The notes under the pieces are model-generated. The model saw only the letters and a program-made list of their open reading frames with translations. It was not told the origin of the DNA and searched no databases. This document shows, piece after piece, positions 8,570 through 16,362 of a stretch of DNA of 41,793 nucleotides; within the stretch, counting starts at the first letter, position 1; the number at the start of each line of letters is the position of its first letter. The stretch is from an uncultured Vibrio sp. (GTDB lineage Bacteria > Pseudomonadota > Gammaproteobacteria > Enterobacterales > Vibrionaceae): positions 1 through 41,793 of the forward strand of contig NZ_CANLBV010000033.1 in NCBI RefSeq assembly GCF_947488985.1, given 5' to 3'. A program made the position numbers and the translations under genes.

Positions 8570-10549
8570 CTAGTGGCCAATCGCCATTTCATCGAGCGCC
8601 AAGAACACATTTTCGTCTAGATGACCTTCGTGCACTTGTTTGCACACTTTACGACGCACCGCCAAACCTGAAATCAGGCGTTCGATAGAGAGATGTCGAT
8701 TACTGTTGCTATCACGGTCGTTGTACAGCTCAATTAGCTTACTTAATGTTTCGTAAGGGATAACGTCTTCCCCTACTCTCAACCAATCAAGCTTCTCAAT
8801 GAGCTCTGAGCACTCTTCTTTGATTGAGGCATGTGAGTGCCCTGTCATAGCAGATAAAGCCGTTATACTGCGTTCTAGAGCCTCTGCAGAGGTATATTTA
8901 GAGAGCGTTATCATGATCTCGTCAGCATTGATCTCAACAGAGTGCTTACGTTGCTTCACTCGACGCCCTAATTTGCCTCTTGGCGACGGTGCCTTGCGCT
9001 GAATAGGTTCAAACTCACCATCGATAATCTCAGACAGCTCTTCCAGCTTCTGCTTAGACACCATCTCGTTGCGAAGTGGGTTTGGCAGCGTTGGCGCCAT
9101 GTTACGTTTACCAGCGTTGGTGGTACGTGCTCTTGAATAACGCAGTACTTCTTCCACGTTACATTTGATATCAACTTGATAATCGGTCGTTTTGCCTTTT
9201 TCGATCAACGCGGTGATCGTCAAGTGATAACCCCAAAGATTAACCAGGAAGGTATCTTCTTGATCCCCGACTTCGCCCAACTTTCTCAGTTCGCGGATCA
9301 GATCCATCGAAAAACGACGCCAATCGATGTTACGAGCCAATTTCTGATTCAGTTCGCTCAACAACATACAATCTGAATGACGGCGTGCCATACGGCTTCT
9401 GAAGTACGAATACATTTGGAAAACCAAGGTATGTTGCTTCAGGATTTCTGGCGGGAACAGGAAGAAATAATCACGAGTCAGGAGCTCTTCGTAGAACGAA
9501 GGTTCCCAAACGAGGATGTATAGGTTCGGTTTAATGCGAATTTCGCCGTCAGAGCCCTCTGTAGGCGCTTCTTCCGATGCAGTAATGGTTCTCGCTAAGA
9601 ATCGGAAACGATCACTCTTAAAGCCTTCTGGCATGTTCTCACTAAGCCAGCGACCAGTAAGCTCATGCAGTTGGAAATCCGTAAACTCAATACGATCAAT
9701 ACTGTCGCGGATCGAGTCACGAGCAGGGCCACTGTCTTTCTTGCCACGCAAAGACAAAATGTCAGTGATGTAGAGTGGTGTTTTGTTCGGTGTGTGTTTC
9801 GCGTCTAGGTGGTAATCATCTTGGTGATGATCATGATACTGAACGGTTAGCGTGAACAAAGCGAAAAGCGTCATCAGATCATCAACCGTCATAATGTTTT
9901 TAGACGATCTTGTCTCGATCACAGCGCGAGTTCCCGAGATCGAAACCATTGATTTCTGGTAGCTCTTGCGCGTTCTAGGTGGCGCTAACGCTTGATCAAT
10001 AATGCCCGCCCAATTGGTTGGCGAAACAATGAATTGATCCGCTTCGTCTTTCATCGTTGGGGGAGTATTCAGACCATGTTCATTCAGTAAACGTTTGTTT
10101 ACTTTGGTTTGAGCGAGGGCTTTAGAACGCTTTTGCTTTTCGTTTTGCTTTACGCTTTCTGTGACTAAGCTGGTGGCACCCAGTACCGATATCAATTGGT
10201 TTGGGTTAACAAAGCGATGCAGCATGGTTTTACCTGCAAGGCCTTCTTCAAAACGAACGGGGATTTGTTTGAAAAGACCGATATTTACCGCTGCTCTCAG
10301 CCTTTGTTGCAAGGCTGCGCGAGTGACTTGACCATCGGTTGATTCGATAATCTCAGTGGTTGAAACGTATCCGTCTTTGCTGCTAAACCCACGAAGTGAA
10401 ATTAGGTTAAGAAGCTCAACTATGCTTTTGGTGACACCTTTGAAGTGTTGATATTGTTCTATCCATTCAACGGCTGTTTCAGATACCTCAAATAAATGAC
10501 CATCTTTGTGGCTTCGTGCCTTAATTAACAATTTCTCTTCTGGTTTCAT
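8570..10549 (-). CDS. rctB: chromosome II replication initiator RctB
   Basis: A 659-residue protein, the same size as RctB of V. cholerae (about 658). The N-terminal text (KDGHLFEVSETAVEWIEQYQ, then KGVTKSIVELLNLISLRG) is that of RctB, a protein found only in Vibrionaceae. Known biology: RctB binds the methylated GATC-containing iterons and the 39/29-mer sites of ori2, opens the origin, and represses its own gene; its central winged-helix domains are related to plasmid Rep proteins. The gene reads away from ori2, and its promoter region holds an iteron (10609-10620). A candidate -10 (TATAGT on the minus strand) lies at 10581-10586. No frameshift or missing segment is seen. Confidence 0.98.
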   Translation of the reverse strand: MKPEEKLLIKARSHKDGHLFEVSETAVEWIEQYQHFKGVTKSIVELLNLISLRGFSSKDGYVSTTEIIESTDGQVTRAALQQRLRAAVNIGLFKQIPVRFEEGLAGKTMLHRFVNPNQLISVLGATSLVTESVKQNEKQKRSKALAQTKVNKRLLNEHGLNTPPTMKDEADQFIVSPTNWAGIIDQALAPPRTRKSYQKSMVSISGTRAVIETRSSKNIMTVDDLMTLFALFTLTVQYHDHHQDDYHLDAKHTPNKTPLYITDILSLRGKKDSGPARDSIRDSIDRIEFTDFQLHELTGRWLSENMPEGFKSDRFRFLARTITASEEAPTEGSDGEIRIKPNLYILVWEPSFYEELLTRDYFFLFPPEILKQHTLVFQMYSYFRSRMARRHSDCMLLSELNQKLARNIDWRRFSMDLIRELRKLGEVGDQEDTFLVNLWGYHLTITALIEKGKTTDYQVDIKCNVEEVLRYSRARTTNAGKRNMAPTLPNPLRNEMVSKQKLEELSEIIDGEFEPIQRKAPSPRGKLGRRVKQRKHSVEINADEIMITLSKYTSAEALERSITALSAMTGHSHASIKEECSELIEKLDWLRVGEDVIPYETLSKLIELYNDRDSNSNRHLSIERLISGLAVRRKVCKQVHEGHLDENVFLALDEMAIGH

Positions 10550-10580
10550 TTTTGATCCGTATCACACTAACCGTAATTTC

Positions 10581-10620
10581 ACTATAGTTCCTGAATGATA
10601 AAGAAAGAATGATCATAAAT
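10581..10620 (-). promoter_or_regulatory. rctB promoter with overlapping iteron
   Basis: On the minus strand TATAGT (10586 to 10581) is a good -10 about 32 bases before the rctB ATG. The -35 region is poor and abuts the iteron ATGATCATAAAT at 10609-10620, which is identical to the first iteron of the ori2 array (10761-10772). RctB bound there would block polymerase, matching known autorepression of rctB. Confidence 0.55.
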
Positions 10621-10754
10621 AAAGAGAATTTATTGGCTTTTAAATAACTGATCTTTTTGATTAATATGATCTTAAATGATTAAGTGATCTAATGATCTGG
10701 ACGTAAGTTTGCCTTTAAGTTGCTGAATTTAAAGTATTAAAAAAAATCCGCTTG
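10612..10754. other. AT-rich DNA-unwinding segment of ori2
   Basis: Strikingly AT-rich stretch between the rctB promoter and the iteron array. It contains six TGAT tetramers at 10649, 10658, 10667, 10677, 10685 and 10693, spaced 8-10 bases. These are ATCA repeats on the other strand, the kind reported to be bound by RctB as single strand during origin opening. Four of them are extended to TGATCT. Confidence 0.7.
10702..10721 (+). repeat. candidate short regulatory site (29-mer-like), copy 1
   Basis: CGTAAGTTTGCCTTTAAGTT matches CGTAAGTTAGCTGTTAAATT at 11210-11229 at 16 of 20 bases. V. cholerae ori2 has related long (39-mer) and short (29-mer) RctB sites, one in the inc region and one near the rctB side. 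The placement of these two copies fits that plan. The assignment is inference. Confidence 0.4.
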
Positions 10755-10888
10755 GAAAGCATGATCATAAATAGTCCGAAACTATGATCATTAAACCTAA
10801 GAAAGCATGATCACAGAGCGTCAGAACGATGATCATTAAGTCATTGTAAGCATGATCATTATTGGTTCGAAAGCATGATCATTATACT
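10755..10888 (+). repeat. ori2 iteron array, six ATGATCA 12-mers
   Basis: Six direct repeats with core ATGATCA. Their GATC begins at 10763, 10786, 10809, 10831, 10854 and 10877, so the spacing is 22-23 bases, about two helical turns, placing all sites on one face. Four have the extended form AAGCATGATCA. These are the RctB-binding iterons of the minimal origin. Confidence 0.93.
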
Positions 10889-10896
10889 TGTGCAGC

Positions 10897-10905
10897 TTAT
10901 CCACA
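10897..10905 (+). promoter_or_regulatory. DnaA box
   Basis: TTATCCACA, a perfect DnaA box, sits nine bases right of the iteron array. Chromosome II initiation in Vibrio needs DnaA as well as RctB. Confidence 0.9.
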
Positions 10906-10984
10906 GTCCATAACTCAACATGGTTTGTTAAGTCACTTCGAACTCGTCAATGTGGATAGATTTGATGGCTTATCTATCGGAACA

Positions 10985-11392
10985 ATGATCAAGTAAGTGC
11001 CCTTTTCTATCGTTCCTACCCTATTACGTACAAAATTTGTTCTGAAGCCGGTGTTAACGGCTGGCTTGAGTGTCATTAAAGCGGGCCTGCAATACTTAGG
11101 AAGCATGATCATGAAATTGTCATGTTTCTGTATTCTGAGTCTGTGCAGATTGAATTTCCAAGCAATGAGGCCTTATAGGCCCTGAATCCCCATTGCAAAA
11201 GCATTTGTCCGTAAGTTAGCTGTTAAATTATATGCTTCCGGAATGATATTTACTTGATCATTTTTCCGGAAGTTGATCATTTCGAACAGTCACTCATGCG
11301 GATCGATATTGATGCGTTTACACCTTGATCATGCTTCATAATACCGCCTTATCAATTCTCTTACGCATGATGTATCCCATGATCATTCTTCC
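10985..11392. repeat. right-hand (inc/rctA-side) RctB-site region
   Basis: Scattered iteron-like sites: ATGATCAAGTAA at 10985-10996, and its exact reverse complement at 11250-11261; GAAGCATGATCATG around 11105; a reverse site at 11273-11280; CCTTGATCATGCTTC at 11323-11337; and ATGATCATTCTT at 11379-11390. TTCCGGAA occurs twice (11236-11243, 11264-11271), flanking one of them. In V. cholerae the corresponding region holds 39-mers and iterons that limit replication, and a non-translated rctA transcript. No convincing coding sequence is seen here. Confidence 0.65.
11210..11229 (+). repeat. candidate long regulatory site (39-mer-like), copy 2
   Basis: CGTAAGTTAGCTGTTAAATT is the partner of the 20-base match at 10702-10721. 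It lies in the right-hand region beside the TTCCGGAA repeats and ATGATCA sites, where a 39-mer would be expected. Confidence 0.4.
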
Positions 11393-11576
11393 GTGTTAGG
11401 TTCAACTCTCTTTTATCTAGGTGACGCTTCATCTTGTCGTGGTTTTGTATTTGCGATGCTATTTTTGGTTTTCTATTATTTCTTGGTTGAAAAGCTCGCA
11501 ATTTCGAATGCAAATCACACGAGCCGTAATCTATGCTTGTATTTCAATCGTTCCGAAGGTTCTTTGCTGAAATTGC

Positions 11577-11591
11577 ATTTACATTGTAAAT
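11577..11591 (+). promoter_or_regulatory. parS2 centromere site
   Basis: ATTTACATTGTAAAT is a perfect match to the chromosome II consensus NTTTACANTGTAAAN. It lies 220 bases before parA2 and should be bound by ParB2. Confidence 0.92.
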
Positions 11592-11691
11592 AAGTGATAC
11601 TGTAACATTTAAAATGTAAGCCAGAAATAGCATGGTTGTGCATGATAAAAACGGTCACTTTTTGTGTTTGTCTTAGTCGTTGTTTCATCAA

Positions 11692-11707
11692 ACTGTAAAA
11701 ATACAGT
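11692..11707. repeat. inverted repeat upstream of parA2
   Basis: ACTGTA, four A residues, then TACAGT. The perfect arms lie about 105 bases before the parA2 start; a possible operator. Confidence 0.4.
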
Positions 11708-11751
11708 CTATTTTATGTGATTTTACTCATAAATGTATGTTCATGTTTTTG

Positions 11752-11785
11752 TTGTGTTTGTTGTTAATCGCTGTACAATTTGTAC
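11752..11785 (+). promoter_or_regulatory. candidate parA2 promoter with palindrome
   Basis: TTGTGT (11752-11757) and TACAAT (11774-11779), 16 bases apart, form a plausible promoter. The -10 is embedded in the 13-base palindrome GTACAATTTGTAC (11773-11785), a likely operator for autoregulation by ParA2, which is known to bind its own promoter region. Confidence 0.5.
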
Positions 11786-11811
11786 TTAGTTAATCATTAC
11801 GGAAACTGGCA

Positions 11812-13029
11812 ATGAAAAGAGAACAAACGATTGATAAGCTCTATCAGCTGGCCGAACAAACTCAACAAGTTCAGGCTGACCGAATTGAGATTATTCTGGA
11901 AGAGCGAAGTGATGAACATTTCCCTCCAATGTCTAAAGCTATGATGGAGACTCGTTCAGGCTTAACTCGTCGAAAATTGGATGAGGCAATTACCAAGCTT
12001 GAAGCGGATGGTCACCAGTTTACAAAGAACAACGCCAATCATTACTCGATTTCATTGACTGAAGCTCACATGCTGATGGACGCGGCGGAAGTGCCAAAGT
12101 TCCACCAACGCAAACAGCACGCAGACAACAAACCTTGGATTATCAACGTACAAAACCAGAAGGGTGGTACAGGTAAATCAATGACGGCGGTTCACCTAGC
12201 GGCTTGTTTGTCTCTGAATTTAGATAAGCGCTACCGTATCTGTCTGATTGACTTGGATCCACAAGGTTCATTACGTCTGTTCTTAAACCCACAAATCAGT
12301 GGTGCAGAGCATGACAGTATCTATTCTGCCGTTGATATCATGTTGGACAACGTGCCTGAAGGCCAAGATGTTGACCTAGAGTTTCTTCGCAAAAACGTAC
12401 TCTTACCAACTCAGTATCCAAACCTAAAGACAATCTCTGCATTCCCAGAAGATGCGATGTTTAACGCTGAAGCGTGGCAAAGCCTCTCTCAAGATCAGTC
12501 ACTTGATATCGTTCGTCTTCTTAAAGAGAAGCTTATCGACAAAATCGCCGACGATTTTGATGTGATTATGATTGATACCGGCCCGCACGTAGATCCACTA
12601 GTGTGGAACGCAATGTACGCGTCGAACGCGCTTCTGATTCCATGTGCTGCAAAGCGTTTGGATTGGGCTTCAACGGTGAACTTCTTCCAACACTTACCAA
12701 CCGTGTACGAGATGTTCCCGGACGATTGGAAAGGGCTTGAGTTTGTTCGCCTTATGCCAACCATGTTCGAAGATGACAACAAGAAGCAGGTTTCGGTTCT
12801 CACTGAAATGAACTACCTGTTGAACGACCAAGTGATGATGGCGACGATTCCAAGAAGTCGTGCTTTTGAAACCTGTGCCGATACCTACAGCACCGTTTTC
12901 GATCTTACGGTTAGCGACTTCGAAGGTGGTAAGAAAACTCTGGCTGTCGCTCAAGACGCAGTACAAAAAAGTGCTCTAGAATTAGAGCGTGTATTACACA
13001 GCAACTGGCCTTCACTTAATCAGGGATAA
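11812..13029 (+). CDS. parA2: chromosome II partition ATPase ParA2
   Basis: A 405-residue ParA-family ATPase of the long (plasmid P1-like) type. An N-terminal regulatory and DNA-binding region of about 100 residues precedes the ATPase domain. The deviant Walker A is NQKGGTGKSMT, with the nucleotide lysine near residue 122; Walker A' is LIDLDPQGS and Walker B is VIMIDTGPH. With ATP bound, ParA2 forms filaments or patches on the nucleoid that move ParB2-parS2 complexes and position the chromosome II origin. It is the first gene of a two-gene operon, with parB2 five bases downstream. The start at 11812 follows ACGGAAACTGGCA. Confidence 0.97.
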   Translation: MKREQTIDKLYQLAEQTQQVQADRIEIILEERSDEHFPPMSKAMMETRSGLTRRKLDEAITKLEADGHQFTKNNANHYSISLTEAHMLMDAAEVPKFHQRKQHADNKPWIINVQNQKGGTGKSMTAVHLAACLSLNLDKRYRICLIDLDPQGSLRLFLNPQISGAEHDSIYSAVDIMLDNVPEGQDVDLEFLRKNVLLPTQYPNLKTISAFPEDAMFNAEAWQSLSQDQSLDIVRLLKEKLIDKIADDFDVIMIDTGPHVDPLVWNAMYASNALLIPCAAKRLDWASTVNFFQHLPTVYEMFPDDWKGLEFVRLMPTMFEDDNKKQVSVLTEMNYLLNDQVMMATIPRSRAFETCADTYSTVFDLTVSDFEGGKKTLAVAQDAVQKSALELERVLHSNWPSLNQG

Positions 13030-13034
13030 CAAGA

Positions 13035-14009
13035 ATGGCAATTAAAACATCTGACTTAAATGCAAAGCTATTTGGTAAAGCAAACAAACGTCGCGTAGCA
13101 ACGCCTCAAGAAGCGCAAACTGCTGCTAAAGAACAGGCTCAAGTGATTGAACTTTCAGTTGCGGGCGAAGAGTTGGTTTCATTTGAATTGGTTCGAATTC
13201 CTGCTTCTGAAGTGGCGACTCGAACGGTTGTTTTTGAAGAGAATGCGCGTGAGCAATCTTTCCTAAATGAACATGCGCTTTCTGACGTACTCACCACGCT
13301 GAAAGAGCGCGGTCAGCAGTACCCTGCGGTGGGGCGTAAGAACAAAGATGGCAAGATCGAAGTGCTTGATGGTAGCCGTCGTCGCATGTCGTGTATTTTG
13401 GCCGACAAAGAGTTCTTAATCTATGTTGCTGAAAACATTAACGGCGAACACGCTAAGTTCCTATCAGACGTTGCTAACGCTCATAAGCCGCTTTCTCTTT
13501 ACGAGAAGGGTAAAGAGATGCAAGCGAAGTTGGATAAAGGCGAAGCTGAAGATCAGAAAGCACTGGCGAAAATGTTCCAGTGCAGTGAAGCTTTGGTGAG
13601 TGGTGCGTTGAAAGCGGCTGCATTACCGCTTGAACTCCTGCAAGCTTATCCAAATGTTAGTGACCTTGGTCGCCCAACTATTGTTAAACTACACAAGCAA
13701 TTTGGCGGGCTGACTCGTGAGCAGCAACAAACATTACTGACTAAGTGTGATGCTTCAGAAGGTTTTGTTTGGCAGCGTAGCGAAGCTCAAGGTGTAACTC
13801 GCTTAACCAAAGACGTGACAGAAACGTTAGAGGGTTGGATTTTTGAACTAGCACCTGCGCCAGCAACTAAAACATCGCCAAAAGTTGAGCTTATTAAAGG
13901 CCGCGCATCATACAGCCGTAAGGGGTCAAATTTGGCGTTGAATCTTAAGAAAGTTGATGATGCAACAATGGAAGAAATCCTCGCCTTCGTACAATCGAAG
14001 CTCGATTAA
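13035..14009 (+). CDS. parB2: chromosome II partition protein ParB2
   Basis: A 324-residue ParB-family protein. The N-terminal nucleotide-binding domain carries VLDGSRRRMS (about residues 112-121), the counterpart of the CTP-binding GERRxR patch. A helix-turn-helix region follows (about 175-200, ALAKMFQCSEALVSGALKAA), then a C-terminal dimerisation segment. It recognises the parS2 palindromes seen at 11577, 16248, 16322 and 16348. AGGGAT precedes the ATG, and the gene is coupled to parA2. A terminator follows at 14034. Confidence 0.96.
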   Translation: MAIKTSDLNAKLFGKANKRRVATPQEAQTAAKEQAQVIELSVAGEELVSFELVRIPASEVATRTVVFEENAREQSFLNEHALSDVLTTLKERGQQYPAVGRKNKDGKIEVLDGSRRRMSCILADKEFLIYVAENINGEHAKFLSDVANAHKPLSLYEKGKEMQAKLDKGEAEDQKALAKMFQCSEALVSGALKAAALPLELLQAYPNVSDLGRPTIVKLHKQFGGLTREQQQTLLTKCDASEGFVWQRSEAQGVTRLTKDVTETLEGWIFELAPAPATKTSPKVELIKGRASYSRKGSNLALNLKKVDDATMEEILAFVQSKLD

Positions 14010-14033
14010 GCTTACACACTATCCAATGACTCT

Positions 14034-14060
14034 AAAGCCGCTATATGCGGCTTTTTATTT
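14034..14060 (+). terminator. terminator of parA2-parB2
   Basis: AAAGCCGC (14034-14041) and GCGGCTTT (14047-14054) around a five-base loop, followed by TTTATTT; 24 bases past the parB2 stop. Confidence 0.85.
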
Positions 14061-14101
14061 GGCTGTGATAAACTGTGTTTAGATCAATCTGGATGCTAAC
14101 T

Positions 14102-16264
14102 ATGACAAACCCAACCAACACTTTTCTGCATACACTTTCTGATATCGCTTTGCATAATGATCACCGTTACGGCGTGGTCTTTAATGGCGACTTTGATTGG
14201 CAAAATTTTTCGATTTCTAACTTCCTTCAAGATTTGAACGCGCAAACTATTTTTCAAATTGGCGGTTTTCCGTTTGATGATGTGACTCATGCGCCAGTAA
14301 AAAAAGGCCAACAACTTTTAGGGCGTGAATGCCAAGTTTTGGTGTGTGATTTTAGAGCGCAGTTTGATGCGAATAGTTTTAGTGCTGCACTGGGTTCGTT
14401 AGTCGGTGGTGGGCTGTTGTTGGTGTTGCCGCCAAAAGCTGACGACTCTGACGATGGCGAGAGTTTTGGTCAACGCTGGCTAAAACGCCATTTCGATAAA
14501 CTGCTCTCTGTGTCACAACATAATGAAGTAGGCGATGTCGTTCAAGCGACTCTCGCTCTTCCTCAAAAGCAAACCGTTAGAAACGGATTGGATAAATTTG
14601 AACAACAAAGTGCAGCAATTGAGTTAGTTAAAAAAGTGCAGTCAGGACATCGTAAACGTCCTTTGATTCTTACCGCAGACAGAGGACGCGGTAAAAGCTC
14701 GACGCTCGGTATTGCTGCAGCGCAGCTTTTGCTGGAGCGAAAAGGGATAAATATCCTTGTTTGCGCGCCTTCTGTAAAAGCGGTTGAGCCAGTATTTTCT
14801 CATGCTAGCCAAGGGTTAGAATCTTGCGAAGTGGTTAACGCTACTGACATTCGTCATCAAGGCGGTAGTTTAAGATTCGTCGCACCTGATGAGTTACTTA
14901 AATATAAGCCAGATTGTGACTTGCTATTGGTTGATGAAGCGGCTGCGATTCCTATTCCAATGCTTAAATCCATGGTCGGTATTTATCATCGTATGGTTTT
15001 TTCAACCACGGTTCACGGCTACGAGGGCAGTGGGCGAGGGTTCGGAATTAAGTTTGAAGCTTGGCTTTCTGAGCATCGCCCGGGATGGAGAGGTTTTAAG
15101 CTCGAACAGCCGATTCGCTGGAGTAACAACGATCCACTCGAAGACTGGTTATTTGACTGTTTCTTGCTTGGTCATGACGTATCGGCTAATGACAGTTCGT
15201 CAAATGACAGTTCGTCAAATGACGGCTCGACAAGTGATGGGGCGTCTGATGAGTTAGCGCCTTTTTCTGCAAAGGGGAGCAACAAACTCAATTTAGTCGA
15301 ACTATCAAAAACAGATTGCTTGGCTAACCCTCAGCAACTACAGCAATGTTTTTCGCTTCTGGTCGATGCGCATTATCAAACGTCGCCAAACGATTTGATG
15401 CAGTTTCTTGATAACCCAGCCATCCGCTTGTACGCAACTTGGCAGCAAAACGAATGCTTGGGTTGCATGTTGGTGACGCAAGAGGGGGAGCTGGATGGCG
15501 AAATTATATCGCAAATTCAACTTGGGACACGCAGACCTAAAGGTCATCTCGCCCCTGTATTATTGGCAAACCAACTTGGCTGCGCGCAAGCGGCGCAGAG
15601 TCGCTGTCTTCGAATTATGCGTATCGCTGTTTCAATTCGTCATCAAGGTTTAGGGATTGGTCGCTGGATGCTTGATGCGTTGTCTGCGGAAAATAGCCAA
15701 GTCGATTATCTGGCGACAAGCTTCGGTGCGACCAGTGAGCTTGTCTCTTTCTGGCACGATAGCGAATTTGAAGCGGTACACATTGGCCACCAGCGAGATC
15801 AGGCAAGTGGTTGTCACTCGGTGCTGATGGTTAAGGCACTTAATTCAAACTCCCAAAGTTGGATTAACCAAGTTCTAAATCACTTTGAGCGTAGCTACTG
15901 TTTTCTGGTTTCGGGCTCTTTGGCCGGTCTTGAAACAGATATGGTGCGAGCACTGCTACCAAAGCGTGTCCAAGACGTTAGTGAATTAGAAATCGAGTTA
16001 GTCAGAAATTACGTTAATGGCGGTAACAGTTATGATGCGATCGGCTTCAGCGTATTGAAGTTAATCCTACTCAACCATGCTGGTGACGCTGAGTTTTCTG
16101 CTGTTCAAGACCCTGCGATTTCGGAGTTACTTATCGCAAAGGTGGTGCAGCAAAAAGAGTGGGGAACTTGTGTTGAACAGTTTGGTCTTGTTGGTCGTAA
16201 ACAAGCAGAGTTACAGTTTCGACAAGACGTCGCTAGCCTACTATCAAATTTACAGTGTAAATAG
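14102..16264 (+). CDS. tmcA: tRNA(Met) cytidine acetyltransferase TmcA
   Basis: A 720-residue enzyme that makes N4-acetylcytidine at the wobble position (C34) of elongator tRNA(Met), using acetyl-CoA and ATP. Order of parts: an N-terminal DUF1726-like domain; a RecD-type helicase core with Walker A TADRGRGKSS (about 195-205) and Walker B LLLVDEAAAIP (about 275-285); a GNAT acetyltransferase domain (IMRIAVSIRHQGLGIGRWML is the acetyl-CoA loop); and a C-terminal tRNA-binding tail. The start at 14102 matches family N-termini better than in-frame ATGs at 14093 or 14075; the ribosome-binding site is weak. A Ser/Asn/Asp-rich linker (about 363-384) is made by a tandem DNA repeat. The last codons and the stop overlap a parS2 site. 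Confidence 0.93.
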   Translation: MTNPTNTFLHTLSDIALHNDHRYGVVFNGDFDWQNFSISNFLQDLNAQTIFQIGGFPFDDVTHAPVKKGQQLLGRECQVLVCDFRAQFDANSFSAALGSLVGGGLLLVLPPKADDSDDGESFGQRWLKRHFDKLLSVSQHNEVGDVVQATLALPQKQTVRNGLDKFEQQSAAIELVKKVQSGHRKRPLILTADRGRGKSSTLGIAAAQLLLERKGINILVCAPSVKAVEPVFSHASQGLESCEVVNATDIRHQGGSLRFVAPDELLKYKPDCDLLLVDEAAAIPIPMLKSMVGIYHRMVFSTTVHGYEGSGRGFGIKFEAWLSEHRPGWRGFKLEQPIRWSNNDPLEDWLFDCFLLGHDVSANDSSSNDSSSNDGSTSDGASDELAPFSAKGSNKLNLVELSKTDCLANPQQLQQCFSLLVDAHYQTSPNDLMQFLDNPAIRLYATWQQNECLGCMLVTQEGELDGEIISQIQLGTRRPKGHLAPVLLANQLGCAQAAQSRCLRIMRIAVSIRHQGLGIGRWMLDALSAENSQVDYLATSFGATSELVSFWHDSEFEAVHIGHQRDQASGCHSVLMVKALNSNSQSWINQVLNHFERSYCFLVSGSLAGLETDMVRALLPKRVQDVSELEIELVRNYVNGGNSYDAIGFSVLKLILLNHAGDAEFSAVQDPAISELLIAKVVQQKEWGTCVEQFGLVGRKQAELQFRQDVASLLSNLQCK
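15188..15232 (+). repeat. 15-base tandem repeat in tmcA
   Basis: AATGACAGTTCGTCA occurs twice in tandem and once more with changes. It encodes NDSSS repeats in a flexible linker. The unit is a multiple of three, so copy-number change would vary linker length without a frameshift. Confidence 0.85.
16248..16262 (+). promoter_or_regulatory. parS2 centromere site overlapping the tmcA stop
   Basis: ATTTACAGTGTAAAT, a perfect consensus match. It supplies the final codons (NLQCK) of tmcA and runs into its TAG stop. Confidence 0.9.
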
Positions 16265-16321
16265 GCGGGGTCACTTTAAAATTCACATACCGCCATAAGC
16301 TTACTTGCCACCCAAAATTAG

Positions 16322-16336
16322 ATTTACAGTGTAAAT
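16322..16336 (+). promoter_or_regulatory. parS2 centromere site
   Basis: ATTTACAGTGTAAAT, a perfect match and identical to the site at 16248. It is one of three in 115 bases. Confidence 0.92.
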
Positions 16337-16347
16337 TAGAATGTTGG

Positions 16348-16362
16348 ATTTACACTGTAAAC
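16348..16362 (+). promoter_or_regulatory. parS2 centromere site
   Basis: ATTTACACTGTAAAC, a perfect match to the 13-base core consensus. It lies 26 bases after the previous site, centre to centre. Confidence 0.92.

Larger units (their letters stand above)
10600..11400. other. ori2, replication origin of chromosome II
   Basis: Non-coding region between rctB and parA2. From left to right it holds an iteron at the rctB promoter, an AT-rich segment with phased TGAT repeats, six regularly spaced iterons, a perfect DnaA box, and a right-hand region with at least six more ATGATCA-type sites in mixed orientation plus a TTCCGGAA inverted pair. This order matches the V. cholerae ori2 plan of minimal origin plus negative-control (inc) region. 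All iteron cores include GATC, the Dam methylation site that RctB binding requires in V. cholerae. Confidence 0.93.

Noticed and set aside
10951..10959. TGTGGATAG as a second DnaA box at ori2
   Set aside because: One mismatch to the consensus in reverse orientation; possible weak box but not strong enough to call.
11393..11593. 66-codon plus-strand open frame between ori2 and parA2
   Set aside because: No ribosome-binding site, non-ATG start, unlike real proteins, and it runs through a parS2 site; more likely part of the non-translated rctA-side region.
15188..15232. Short repeat as part of a CRISPR array
   Set aside because: Tandem units without spacers, inside a coding region.
14889..15257. 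122-codon frame inside tmcA
   Set aside because: Shadow of tmcA in another frame; it ends with repeats that come from the 15-base tandem repeat.
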